Assembly (NCBI GenBank): GCA_964036315.1
Contig: OZ038487.1
Coordinates: forward strand, 53,845,775 to 53,909,774
Source: Acanthosepion esculentum
Taxonomy: Eukaryota; Mollusca; Cephalopoda; Sepiida; Sepiidae
Length of the DNA: 64,000 nucleotides
Reading direction: 5' to 3'
Shown in pieces: positions 9,376 through 20,184 of this stretch (within the stretch, counting starts at the first letter, position 1; each line of letters opens with the position of its first letter). The notes beneath the pieces are model-generated. The model worked only from the letters and a program-made list of their open reading frames with translations, made no database searches and was not told the DNA's origin. Both the position numbers and the translations under genes were made by a program.

Positions 9376-10509
9376 TATCAATGAAAAGTGATACCCAAGG
9401 TTTAAAATGGACTTTTAAAAAGGAAAAAACTCTATTCTAGTTTTAATATCATGCTAATAGTTTAAATTTAATATTTCCAATAAGCAGAATAATTTGCTCT
9501 ATTTCAAAATGAATGTAAATTGACAGGAAGGAGATTTCTATTTCTTTTCTTTTTTGAGATCACTAAAAATCTTTCAAAAATAAAATATACTTTACTAAAA
9601 CTATGTGAAGAATATTAGCAGATTTAAAGTTTAATTAATCTGATTTTTAACAAATATTACTTTTAGTTTAAAATATCACAGAAATGCATTTTTTAATATA
9701 GATGTAGGTATTTTTATGAGGTGTTTGCAGACTGACAGCTGTACTGTCAGCTGGAAATTTAACTAATTTTTTCTACAGGGTAAATATCTATAAAAATTAT
9801 TTGACAAATATAATGTGAGCACCTCTTTTATATAATTTTTGAACTTCCAGTAATCTTAAAAATTTAGAATCTGTAATCTAATGTGTTATTGAATTTTAGG
9901 TACTTTGGTTTTAAATTTCCTATCATTACTGCTTTTATTTTTTGATAATATCATGTATGGTCAATTGTATTTACAAAAATCACCATGTTTATATACACAA
10001 AAAAAATTCCAAAATCTTTTTAAAATACTGGAGGTCATTGAATTGTAGTAAGCTTTTCCATTTTACTTAATAGCATTATTACCTAACTGGCACAAATTAA
10101 TACAAAATTTTAAAAGTAAATTGTAAAAATCCATTATTCATCAAAAGAATTATTTTGGCAAGACAAGTGTGTCCATAATATATCTTATTCATAAAAGCAA
10201 TTTAAAAGTTTTTATAATTAAATAAGTTTTATTTCATTTTTTATTTTATGATTTCAAGCAGATATTCAGTAATTGGGGATAGTGTTTTATAAAAAAAAGA
10301 ATTAATTTAAATTCTCCAAGGACTTCTGGTTAGTACTAATATAAACATTAAACAACACAAAAAAGAATTTCTTCAAATTTCATAAAATTAAATAAGTGGG
10401 GGCTAACAGATGTAAAAATAAGTTTTCTACCAGATTTCCTACAAAAGAAAAATAATATAATTCTTTTGTGAATTTGTTGTGAAAATTTCATTTAAATCTG
10501 ACAATTATT
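9375..10509. other. No recognised feature
   Basis: Strongly AT-rich sequence with no supported frame. A short repeated CAGCTG pair occurs near 9736-9753. Confidence 0.5.
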
Positions 10510-11975
10510 TGATTTTTGTATGAATTTCCAAATCAGTGTTTTTCACCTCAGCAAGATGCTGTAGTTTCCTACCCTAGATTATGGCCACTCACTGATTCAA
10601 GAAAAGGAGTTAACCAAACTTTTTGGCTGAAAACCAACCTGTTTCTGATATGTTCTCCACTCACTGTATCTCTGATTCCTTCAAGTTTTCTAATTTTATT
10701 AGAAATTCGGAAATTTGTTCTGATAACAAGCTTTTATTGTCATTTGACATTATAATTTCGTACACAAACCCCTGCCCCCTTCAAGACACCTTGCAAATTC
10801 GTGCCGATGCTCTCAATATGGGTCACCTGTGTTCTGCATTAATTCCAGCAGCCCTTCGTTTGGAGTTTAAGCATTTATCAAAAGAGAGGTTTGAGTTTAA
10901 TTTTGATAATAATATATATGCCCAAATTAATGGGGCTTCCGATGGGCAGTCCCCTGGGTCTTGTTCTAGCCAACATTTTCGTGGGTTTTTATGAGAGCCT
11001 TTTCTTAGAAAAATGCTGTAAACCCTATGTATATTTGCGTTACGTTGATGACACTTTTTCCATCTTTGATTCTATTAATGATGCCACAGATTTTCACGCC
11101 CAACAATTCCCTTCATCCATCCTTGCAATTTACTTTGGAAGTGGAGTGTGAATGTACTTTGTCTTTCTTGGATGTTCTTGTTGAACATAAAGATGGTTTG
11201 TTTATCACCAGCATTTATTGCAAGCCTATGTACATCAGTTTGCATACTAATTGTAATTCCTAAGTCCCATAAAATTAACCTGATAATCTACTCTAATCCA
11301 TCATGCATTGATCCCTTGTTCTCTCTGTACCCTTAAACCAGGAAATTGATAAAATTTGTCATATTTTTAATGACAATGGTTTTCCAATTAATGTTATCAA
11401 ACATACTATTGAACATAAAATTAAACATTTCAAGGAACTGGTAGTCTTTGGTCCCTCTCTATGTCACATTTATTTAAAACTACCATGGCTGGGTAGAAAT
11501 AGTCAGGGTGTCAGTGTGTATTACATCAGGTTTCTTGACTGTCAGGTTGCATGTTGTTTTTGAGACTCGTTCGGTGTTCCCCTCTTTTGTCAAAGACAGT
11601 CTATACTACTTACAAAACAATTCCGTAGTGTATAAGTTTAAATGTCAGTGCATTGCTGAATACATAGGGCAGACCAATCAGAGACTAGAGACCCAAATCG
11701 GTCAACATGTTCCTGCTATTATAAGAGCAGACGATCTCAGTCACTCTTCCATGACAACCCAGTCGGTACATGACTCAGCAATAGGTCAGCACCTGTTAGA
11801 CAACCCTGACTATGCTTAGAAGTATAAGGACGATTTTTTTCACTATTCTACACAGAGTCCAGTCTGCTTATTATTTAAAGATTCTTGAAGCGGTTTACAT
11901 TAAGATGCACAAACCAGGTCTGTGAAAGCAAAAAGAACATTTTATTGGCTCATTACATTTAGTTGGAGGGTGTGA
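10510..11975 (+). pseudogene. Penelope-like retroelement ORF, RT plus GIY-YIG, frameshifted
   Basis: Decayed copy of a Penelope-like element, a retroelement class whose single protein joins a reverse transcriptase to a C-terminal GIY-YIG endonuclease. In order: a conserved SDMFSTHCISDSFKFSNFI region (from about 10640), GLPMGSPLGLVLANIF (10933-10980), the catalytic box YVDD (11041-11052) followed by TFSIF, CTLSFLDVLVEHKDG (about 11153-11200), LKLPWLGRN (about 11475), then VVYKFKC and EYIGQTNQRLETQIGQHVP (about 11630-11710), the GIY-YIG motif. It ends with a readable ILEAVYIKMHKPG tail near 11885-11920. At least four frame changes or stops break it, so it is dead. No flanking repeats of the element were found beside it. 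The family assignment is firm; the lineage is not. Confidence 0.9.
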
Positions 11976-11999
11976 GTAACATTTTTTCCTTTGTAGTAC

Positions 12000-13450
12000 T
12001 CAAATGGAACATTTTACCTTTTTGGTCATGTTCAGAAAATTTCCTCTCCTCATTTACTCTTTTGCTTTTTGTGAATATCGTCTTTTGTCTTGTCTCATTT
12101 ATACCAACAGATTCCTTCTGAAGAAGTGTTGTTTGCAAGAATTCTAAAGGAAAATAAGGAAAATGTCTATTTCAAATATTCATATTCAAAAAAATATATA
12201 TATAGGGTCAGAACAAAAGTACATATCATTTTTAAGTCAATTTCAAAGACAATATATTGTTATTTGTATATGGATTTATTCAAACACATATGTACCCTTT
12301 TTTTCACTACTTTTTACAGTCTTTGAGGCAACTTCATGATTCCATCCTCCTAGAACTTTACATCTTTTTGTGTGATAAACTAGTCTAAGTGTTTTTCGCA
12401 GGCTTACAGAGAATTGGAGTTCTTCCCATTAAGAGAATTTTTTAGGGACAAAAATAAGCGGTAATTTACATTTAAGTTGAATATGTCAACTATTTTAGTC
12501 CCTCTGACTAATTACTCAAACCAAAATGGCAAAACTGTATCCTTATATATAGTATGTGTTAGAAAACAGTGACTGAAAAGTTGATCACATGCCTTCCAAG
12601 ACAATAGTTAAGACATAGTTATCAACAAACCTCAGCTGTCTCATGGAGAAGATTGTTTTTTCTCACACTGAGCAATGTTCATAACCATTCTTAGCTTTCG
12701 ATAACAAAACAAAATACAAGAACTTTTCAGCAGATTATTAGCATTACCCTTCTCCTTTGATTTCATTTTCTTTTATTCTCTAAAAAGATTCAGTGTTCCT
12801 CACACATAAGCAAAGGACAATGGCTTTAATTGCAAAACGAGGAGATAATTCTGAAGAGGGTGGACAATGTCATTCAATTTTGCATCAGCCTGTGGCAAGC
12901 AAGGGAGATAATTCTAACAAAGATCTGCACCAGAAGACACTGCCTTCCTGTTCTGACCACATCACATTTTACAGTTTCTAGTAGCCTAAGGCAGTATCTA
13001 CATGCAGCTGAAGGACACTGATTAAGAAGGACTCTCTTGTGACGCTAAGTGGACAATGGAATAAACAAAAAAAAGTAAGGGAAAGGATTGAAGAGAATGT
13101 AATAATAATATTATTTGCAAGAAGACAAGGAGGGAAATTATCTTGCAAATTATATCAGAAATGCATTTTCAGTTGTCTATATTTTTTTTGTTGTCCAGAC
13201 ACGTGTATGGCATGCAGTAAAAATGACCAAAAAATAAATATATAAATAAAATGTGCAAAACAAAAAAAAAAAAATAGATCATGAAAATAAATTTGGTAGC
13301 TCCTCCTACCATACTAATTGTTGTTCCTGCATTTTCACCAAACCTTGGCTTTGTCAAGTCCGAGCATTTGCCCAATTTGATAGACAAGACAAAGTGAAAG
13401 AAGAAAATTTCCTGGAAACAATTGAGTTTAACAGAAAATTATGTCTGTTG
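12000..13450. other. No recognised gene
   Basis: AT-rich DNA. The stretch 12780-13030 has higher GC content and reads GGAGATAATTCTGAAGAGGG, then GGGAGATAATTCTAACAAAG, an internal approximate repeat of about 66 bp. No protein similarity was recognised in either strand. Confidence 0.4.
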
Positions 13451-13462
13451 AGAAGTTGAGTT

Positions 13463-13560
13463 GTATAAGGGAATGCTGAAAAGTTCTCAGCCTAAACCAC
13501 TTCCCAAAATCAGTACGCTGATGTTTGGTCATTGAAATATTGATTTCAAGAAGAGGGTTT
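13463..13560. repeat. Short mariner-end-like repeat
   Basis: Begins TAAGGGAATGCTGAAAAGTT, then CTCAGCCTAAACCACTTCCC, after a TA. It resembles 755-830 and 16945-17045. Confidence 0.4.
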
Positions 13561-13904
13561 GTTTGCCAGGAACCAAAACAAATATAGAAAGGAAAAGAAA
13601 TTTTTCAAGTGTTTCCTTCCGTAATAGAGTTTTATTATATTATGTTTATATCTGCAAGTTCATGCACATGTGGTGGCTTGCGTAATTAAATATCATTATT
13701 ATTATTAAACAAATATTAACACTGTAAACTGATGTCTAGTCACACTTAAAACATTAGCAGTCATGTTTCACTTTTACAAGAGGTGATGTTGAAAAGATTT
13801 CAGGTAAAGTAAGAAGAATGCCTAAGAGTTATAAAATATACATGTAAAAATATATAAGTATAAAATATACATGTTCTTTAAGATATTCATCCTAATTGAA
13901 ACAT

Positions 13905-14275
13905 TGTTTCTTAAATTTCTTTACCCATGCCATAAAAATTCTAATGTTACTTTCTTTGATATTCTTTGAATTCTTTAATCATTCCATAAGCATTCTGATG
14001 TTTCATCATTTCAACCTCCTTTCATAAGGCCATAAAAAATCTGTTTCTTTTACACTCTTTAAATTTGTCAATGATTCTATCAAATTCTGATATTTTGCAT
14101 TCTTTAACAAATTCATAAAAATGCTGATGCTTCATCATTCTTTAACTATTCAATAAAATTCTCATTTCTTCATTCTTTAAAAATTCCATAAAATTCTGAT
14201 ATCTCACCATTCTTTTATGTTCTTTATTCATTTCCTAAAAATGCTGATGTTTCTTCATTAAAACACTGATTTTTT
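13905..14275. repeat. Imperfect tandem array, about 45-bp unit
   Basis: A unit approximating TTCTTTAATAATTCCATAA followed by AAATTCTGATGTTTCATCA repeats about seven or eight times with substitutions and length changes. Confidence 0.65.
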
Positions 14276-14391
14276 TTTTGTTAGGATGTTGAAAAAAACT
14301 GATTCACTCTCATATGATGTCGTCTTGGAGAATATGATGAAGACAAGTTGGTTTCTTTTAATGTTAATATGGGCACATGGTCAAATGGTTA

Positions 14392-14393
<2 letters not shown>

Positions 14394-14434
<41 letters not shown>
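14394..14434. repeat. (TA)n microsatellite
   Basis: About 20 TA units, preceded by GGGCACATGGTCAAATGGTT, which resembles the start of the tRNA-like head at 16475 (GGCATGTGGCTGAGTGGTTA). Confidence 0.9.
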
Positions 14435-14439
<5 letters not shown>

Positions 14440-14549
14440 GTGGTCTGTTTTTCATTTAAATTAAATTATTCGCTCTGACTTAACATTGAGCTCTCAGGAT
14501 TTCATCCTCCTTTGGATTATCCATACGGATTACCAAGATTTTTGTTACT

Positions 14550-14550
<1 letters not shown>

Positions 14551-14595
<45 letters not shown>
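14551..14595. repeat. (TA)n microsatellite
   Basis: About 22 TA units entering the arm of a fold-back. Confidence 0.9.
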
Positions 14596-14598
<3 letters not shown>

Positions 14599-14768
14599 TT
14601 ATCTTATGCAGTGTTACATTAGAACATGCACATGAACACTACAAAATTGTACATTTTTGTTTCAACATCAAAAAAAGGGAAAACCTTTTTTTAGATGTCG
14701 CATCAGGTGGAGAATTATGGTGGATATATGCATGTTCTAATGTAACACTGCATAAGATAAATAAATAT
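14590..14768. repeat. Fold-back inverted repeat
   Basis: The left arm TATTTATTTATCTTATGCAG, then TGTTACATTAGAACATGCA, is exactly mirrored at 14729-14768. The loop is about 100 bp. The right arm is followed by the module shared with 4.46 kb. Confidence 0.85.
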
Positions 14769-14884
14769 TTACGGCTCTACTTTATGTATTGAGCACTATT
14801 TTTAAATTAATGTTTTGAACGCGGTAATCCTACTGTTTGTTCTCCTACACTTTGAGATATATATATATACATATATATAAATAT

Positions 14885-14936
<52 letters not shown>

Positions 14937-15040
14937 ATTTAGGCAGCAAATTCTCTTTTAGGCATGTCTGATTGAATAAATAAATAATTTATTCAATCAG
15001 ACATGCCTAAAGGAGAATTTGCTGACTAAATATACAAATT
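14769..15040. repeat. Composite module and palindrome, second locus
   Basis: GGCTCTACTTTATGTATTGA, then TAAATTAATGTTTTGAACG and TATTTAGGCAGCAAATTCTC repeat the order seen at 4460-4721. A (TA)n run occupies about 14878-14932. The stretch 14932-15040 is itself a palindrome: CAAATTCTCTTTTAGGCATG and its reverse complement meet around AATAAATAAATAATTTATT. Confidence 0.7.
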
Positions 15041-15443
15041 CTCAATTATATAATCCAGCAGCCCACCGGAACAATATCACCTGGCAAGTTAAATGTGGCC
15101 GTGTGAAAAGGCAGATTGAAGTAAATAATGTAAACTTGATAACACTCAAACGGAAGCAAGAGATACACAACCCACTACAACGGAATACCATCTCTGACAT
15201 TTTAATAGACACAAATAACAACACATTTACAACCTCTCGGTATAAAAAAACAACCAGCAAAAACTCTTGCACTCTCAACTATAAGATTGAATATCCAGAT
15301 TACTACAAAATAGCACTTATAAACAGCAGCTTTAGAACATTTTTTTCCTGCTTTAACATCAATACATGGAAGGTTATTCATGAGTATGAATGGATTTTAT
15401 TAAAAATTATCACACATAATGTCTGTAATTTATTCAATCAGAC

Positions 15444-15493
<50 letters not shown>

Positions 15494-15510
15494 TGAAACA
15501 GGTTTGGTGA
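15019..15510 (+). CDS. Unrecognised 163-residue open frame beside palindromes
   Basis: A single uninterrupted frame, the longest in the window that is not low-complexity by origin for most of its length. It is rich in N, T, I, K and Y and ends in an IYIYIY run encoded by (TA)n. It includes VKCGRVKRQIEVNNVNLITL and NYKIEYPDYYKIALINSS. No domain was recognised, and there is no signal peptide or membrane segment. Its first part overlaps the palindrome at 14932-15040 and its end overlaps the one starting at 15412, so it is probably part of the repeat, not a host gene. It could be a remnant of an element's open frame. Confidence 0.25.
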
Positions 15511-15632
15511 AATAATTTCATGTCAATTAGTTTTCATCATGATCCTTTCAAGTTCGCATTAATTTCTTAACAGCCTTAGAAAAAGGATCACAATGAAAAC
15601 TAATTGACATGAAATTATTTAACCAAACCTGT

Positions 15633-15684
<52 letters not shown>

Positions 15685-15735
15685 ACAGGTTTGGTTAAAT
15701 AATTTCATTTCGTTAAATTATTTAACCAAACCTGT

Positions 15736-15783
<48 letters not shown>

Positions 15784-15896
15784 ACAGGTTTGGTTAAATA
15801 ATTTCATGTCAATTAGTTTTCATTGTGATCCTTTTTCTAAGGCTGTTAAGAAATTAATGCGAACTTGAAAGGATCATGATGAAAACTAACCTGTTT

Positions 15897-15958
<62 letters not shown>

Positions 15959-15986
15959 CTGATTGAATAAATTACAGACATTATGT
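15412..15986. repeat. Nested palindrome with four (TA)n spacers
   Basis: The outer arms begin ACATAATGTCTGTAATTTAT and end with its reverse complement. Inside, a unit of about 60 bp (CAAACAGGTTTGGTTAAATA, then ATTTCATGTCAATTAG and TTTTCAT plus TGATCCTTT) appears in alternating orientation. (TA)n runs lie at about 15453-15492, 15638-15680, 15740-15779 and 15899-15950. Each inner pair is a palindrome and the whole is one as well, with its centre near 15705. No coding sense is evident in the units. Confidence 0.85.
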
Positions 15987-15989
15987 TTG

Positions 15990-16235
15990 AATATATATAT
16001 ATATATATATATATATTCAAACAGGTTTTGTTAAATAATTTCATGTCAGTTAGTTTTTGTTGCAATCCTTTCAGGTTCACGGATTAATTTTTTGGCAGCC
16101 TTAGAAAAATGATTAAGGAAAATACCAAACTTTTCTTTATGTTGTCTTTGGCTATCTCATTTCGCCTTCTCACAAGGTTACGTTTGAATTTCAATGTGTA
16201 GGTGCTCTGATGAGCTGCTAGATCATGGATTTTAA
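15990..16235 (-). mobile_element. Coding remnant of an unidentified element
   Basis: On the minus strand a frame reads HDLAAHQSTYTLKFKRNLVR, then RRNEIAKDNIKKSLVFS, before a shift and the repeated palindrome unit (encoding KLTDMKLFNKTCLN). The basic, charged character would fit a retroelement N-terminal region, possibly Penelope-like, but this is inference. A (TA)n run lies at about 15990-16015. Confidence 0.35.
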
Positions 16236-16239
16236 ATTG

Positions 16240-16432
16240 TGTATATTTAGGCGGCATATTTTAATTCAAACAGGTTTGGTTAAATAATTTCATTTCAATT
16301 AGTTTTCATCATGATCCTTTCAAGTTCACATTAATTTCTTAGCAGCCTTAGAAAAAGGATCACAATGAAAACTAATCGACTTGAAATTATTTAACCAAAC
16401 CTGTTTGAATAAAATATTCTGCCTAAATATAC

Positions 16433-16437
<5 letters not shown>
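16240..16437. repeat. Palindrome of the same unit
   Basis: Left GTGTATATTTAGGCGGCATA, then the CAAACAGGTTTGGTTAAATA unit; the right half mirrors it and ends TTCTGCCTAAATATACAC. The arms are about 85-95 bp with a short asymmetrical centre. Confidence 0.85.

Positions 16438-16470
<33 letters not shown>
16437..16470. repeat. (TA)n microsatellite
   Basis: About 16 TA units between the palindrome and a tRNA-like head. Confidence 0.9.
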
Positions 16471-16471
<1 letters not shown>

Positions 16472-16472
<1 letters not shown>

Positions 16473-16925
16473 CATGTGGCTGAGTGGTTAGAATGTTTAC
16501 TTTCTGACCATGTGAAGCGATTTTGAATCTCACTATGGTCAGCTTGTCAGGAAGGTGACTACCTGATGTTATCGGTCCGAGGGAGGTGATCCTGGCATGC
16601 GACACTATTGGAAAATGCCTGAAAACCAAACCAAGTGTTGACCCAAGCCTTGTGAGTGAAATTGGATAGACAGTACTCACTGGGAGCTTTCGATGGTTGT
16701 GCTAGCATGAAGTCACAAGTTATCGTGACCGAGGGTTTGAATGTGCTGGCCTTGTTCGAACTCTCTCCCAGAAACTGTAACTATTGTCCACAGGATAGTT
16801 GCAGATTTAACCATATGTGGGCTCTGTGGGTGTTGAACAAACACAAATGTACCTGAACAGGGATCTGCAACAGGGATTGGCTATCTGCCCTAGTAGACTG
16901 GCATCCTCAGATATGAATGGCTAGC
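16472..16925 (+). mobile_element. tRNA-headed repeat, unclassified
   Basis: Starts GCATGTGGCTGAGTGGTTAG (A-box-like) and has GATTTTGAATCTCAC (B-box-like) about 40 bp on, the spacing of a polymerase III internal promoter. About 380 bp of GC-richer sequence follow without a recognised protein. Only its first 20 bp seem to recur (14365). It is probably a SINE or a tRNA-fused repeat; the 3' end is uncertain. Confidence 0.5.
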
Positions 16926-16944
16926 CATTTAATTTTTATTTATA

Positions 16945-17045
16945 GGATAAAACAGGTAAGAGTAGATGCTGAAAAATCCTTGGCCTAACCCACTTCCTAA
17001 AACATGACCAAAGAACCGAACATCAGCTATTTTGGTTGGATGGAC
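16945..17045. repeat. Short mariner-end-like repeat
   Basis: AAGAGTAGATGCTGAAAAAT, then CCTTGGCCTAACCCACTTCC, similar to 755-830, 13463-13560 and the terminus at 63603. Confidence 0.4.
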
Positions 17046-17049
17046 TAAA

Positions 17050-17740
17050 AATTAATCTATCAAACATTTTGTCATAATACTTCTCCCATGGAGATATGGT
17101 TAAAATAGCTATTTAGATTATCCATAAAAATAATGTGTGATGTAAAAACAGTTTTATAATTGAATTTAATCAAATATTAAAAAAAAGTCAGATTTCAATG
17201 ATCCTGAGTTTCCTTTTAATCCAGGCACCTGCTAGTGATCTTGCTAGTTAAATATATTCCTTTGTCATACATCTTTCCATAAGTTTTACAATATTTCCAG
17301 TTAGGGGACCTTGAACCTTGCCACCATTTTCTACCTCATCTATTGTGTGATGTGTAAATTAACTGACATGTGCCATACACCCTAGATAGATGTGCATTAC
17401 CAAAGATTAAGGGTTGATATGTAAACCAGTTCTGTATCATAGGCACAGGTCTGATATCTTTCAGCATTTAGACAATTTTGGTTGAGCACAAAGTGAAGGC
17501 ATCTTTCATGTCCAGGTTTCTTTTCAATGACCTTATCCAGATTGCCTCTCAAGATCCTCAATTAGTAATAAGCTGGCTATGATTGCAACTAATCCAGCCA
17601 AGATTAACATTAATCCACACTCAAATCCTAGCTAATTAGATACTTGTTTTGCTTATAATATATATTTCATCAACAGTCAATCACACAGGACCTGCCAACA
17701 GGTCTATGAAGCCATATTACTTGAGTTTTCATTCCTTTTA
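17050..17740. other. No recognised feature
   Basis: Moderate AT content, no supported frame. The block 17310-17700 has near-normal GC content but no recognisable similarity. Confidence 0.4.
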
Positions 17741-17744
17741 TTTC

Positions 17745-18920
17745 TGAGCCGATTTTTTTTTTTATTCTAGTTGTGATTGTTATTTCTCGTGTTTATCTTC
17801 TTTTTCTTTTTCACTCTTTTCTTTCTTTTTTTTTTCTCTGACCATTACTATATTTTTTCCTTTTTACCTTCATTTCTTCTTTCCTTTGTTTCTTAACTAA
17901 TTTTCTTTTCTTTTTCCTCTTTAATTCATTTCTCATTTTATTTCCCTGTCACCTTTATTATATTTCTTTCTTTTTTTCCATCTTTCCCTCATTTCTTTTC
18001 TTCCATAACTTTCTTTCTTATTTTGTTTCTCTCTCAACTTCTTTATTATATTTCTTTCTTTTTTCATTCATCTTCTCTTTCATTTATTCTATATACTTCT
18101 GCCTCTTTCCTTTAACTAACTTTCTTGTTTCTTTTCCCTTCTGCTCTTTCGTTCTTTCAGTGTTCCTTCACCTTCCTTTTCATTTTCTTCTTTTATTTGT
18201 ATAGACTTCCTTATTTTTCCTTTCTGACATTTTTCATTTTGACACTTTCTATTTTTTCTCTTTGATTTCTTTTTTTGCAGCCTTATTTCTTTTCTTCCCA
18301 TTCCTTCCTTTCTTCCTTTCTTTCTTTTCTTCACATTCCTTTTTTCTTATTTCTTTCTTTCCTTCCTTTCTTTCTTTCCTTCCTTTCTTTCTTTCCTTCA
18401 CATTCCTTTTTTCTTATTTCTTTCCTTCCTTTCTTTCTTTCCTTCCTTCATTCCTTTCTTTCTTATTTCTTTTCTTCCCATTCCTTTTTTCTTATTTCTT
18501 TCCTTTCTTTCTTTTTCTTTCTTTCCTTCCTTCCTTTCCTTCCTTTCTTTCTTTCTTTCCTTCCTTCATTCCTTTCTTTCTTATTTCATTTCTTCCCATT
18601 CCTTCCTTTCTTTCTTTTCTTCACATTCCTTTTTTCTTATTTCTTTCCTTCCTTTCTTTCTTTCCTTCCTTCATTCCTTTCTTTCTTATTTCTTTTCTTC
18701 CCATTCCTTCCTTTCTTTCTTTTCTTCACATTCCTTTTTTCTTATTTCTTTCCTTTCTTTCTTTTTCTTTCTTTCCTTCCTTTCTTTCCTTCCTTTCTTT
18801 CTTCCTTTCTTTCCTTCCTTCATTCCTTTCTTTCTTATTTCATTTCTTCCCCTTTCTTTCTTTCTTTCTTTCTTATTCTCTTTGCCATTCTTTTTTCTTC
18901 CATTCATCCCTTTAACTTTT
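17745..18920. repeat. Polypyrimidine (TTTC/TTCC)n tract with higher-order repeats
   Basis: Almost only T and C on the plus strand. From about 18262 the TTCC and TTTC units form a longer pattern in which CACATTCCTTTTTTCTTAT and TTCATTCCTTTCTTTCTTAT recur at intervals of tens to about 130 bp. Frames of over 200 residues on the plus strand (S, F, L, P) and lysine/glutamate-rich frames on the minus strand are products of the repeat, not genes. Confidence 0.9.
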
Positions 18921-19208
18921 GAAAACTCTGTTCTTCATTTTCAAATCGCAGACACTTTGATATGCTATAATTTCAGTTCTTTTGTATTTATTGCTTTAGC
19001 CTATCCCGGAATGACAAGGTATATCCTGACAAAGGGAGATAATAACTTCAGCAGGCTGCATCTAGGCTCAGAATGAAGTGACAATAAAGGGGTCAGACAA
19101 TTACTCTAGGCTCGTATATACAGGTCGACATACATTAGGATAATCTTGTAAATCCAGGCAGGTATTTTCTTTGCGATGATTGTCAGCATTTATTTGTAAA
19201 GAGATTTA

Positions 19209-19220
19209 CCACTAGGTGGC
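19209..19220 (+). promoter_or_regulatory. Possible CTCF-type core site
   Basis: CCACTAGGTGGC matches the core of the bilaterian CTCF motif (CCASYAGRKGGC). It stands alone in AT-rich DNA. A match of this length is weak evidence and could be chance. Confidence 0.2.
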
Positions 19221-19439
19221 TTTCTGAACTAGGATTACTTTCCTTATGACAGTTCATGCATATCTGAAATATGGCGGTATTATTACTAGTTTGGCACTAG
19301 ACCAAAACAAAGATAACTCAAAATTTTGACAGAAAATGGCTTCATGGTTAGAGCACTAGAATTGATACCATAGGTTTATTTTAGATTCTGATATTAAATG
19401 AAAATAAGACTTTTCACTTTTTCTATGTGCCATTTCCCT

Positions 19440-20125
19440 TCAGCACATGAGCAATCATACTCTCCACAACTTCCTATCTTTTGTAGTTCTTCGTAGTATT
19501 TTTCTTTTTAACATACTTCCCCACTCATTCTGTTGGTCAGATAGATGTTCCACTGCCTTTTACTGTCCCTTTTGCCATCAGTATATCTTGTGAGTATTAC
19601 ATTCTTTAAGTCCTCCCTCCTCATTATGCATCCAAGAAATTTCAGCATTCTCTTTCTGATTCTAAGTATAAATATCCTTTTTGTTTTCATTTTCCTTAAA
19701 ACTTCCTTGTTACTCACATGTTCAGCCCATATTATTCCCAGCATTCTTTTGTAGAACCACAATTCTGCTTCCTCCAGTGTTCTCTTTATCCCTGAAGAAA
19801 ATGTCCAGCATTCCTTAGAAGTTCAGTGCTCTTTTCTTACTTTTCCTGTTTCTTAATGCTTTGCTTAGTCTTTTGGAAGGCATCTTTTACCATGTTTCCA
19901 TTGTCTGTTAAAACACTTCTCAGATATTTAAACTTCTGTTCTTGTTTGACTTTTAACAATTCATAATTTGAATCTTTGGTTTTTTTCTCTTGCTGACAAC
20001 CATATATTCTGTCTTCTGACAATTGATTTATTTCTGTAGACATTTTTAATGCATTTCAGTTGATCTTTCTACTTTGAATCTTTCTCAAGCTGTGTCCTAT
20101 AAGTTGCTTTGTGTGAATGAAGCAA
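19440..20125 (-). mobile_element. LINE-A 3' part (RTE-like)
   Basis: The minus strand encodes, with breaks, the end of the reverse transcriptase (KVKQEQKFKYLRSVLTDNG, then MVKDAFQKTKQSIKKQEK) and the tail MWFYKRMLGIIWAEHVSN, MKTKRIFILRIRKRMLKFLG and DLKNVILTRYTDGKRD. This order (KYLGSVLT-like, WFYRRMLRI-like, HIMRKE-like, LWRAMI-like) defines LINE-A in this window. It has several frameshifts and is not functional. Confidence 0.75.
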
Positions 20126-20184
20126 GATAATTGTTTTTTTTTATTTATGGAATTGTTTTTCAAGTGGTAAGGATTCTTATACAG

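Noticed and set aside
18262..18922. Open frames over 200 residues on the plus strand
   Set aside because: Composed of S, F, L and P from TTCC/TTTC repeats, open in more than one frame, no domain.
19209..19220. Insulator element
   Set aside because: Only a 12-bp CTCF-like match with no support; kept as a low-confidence site, not a finding.
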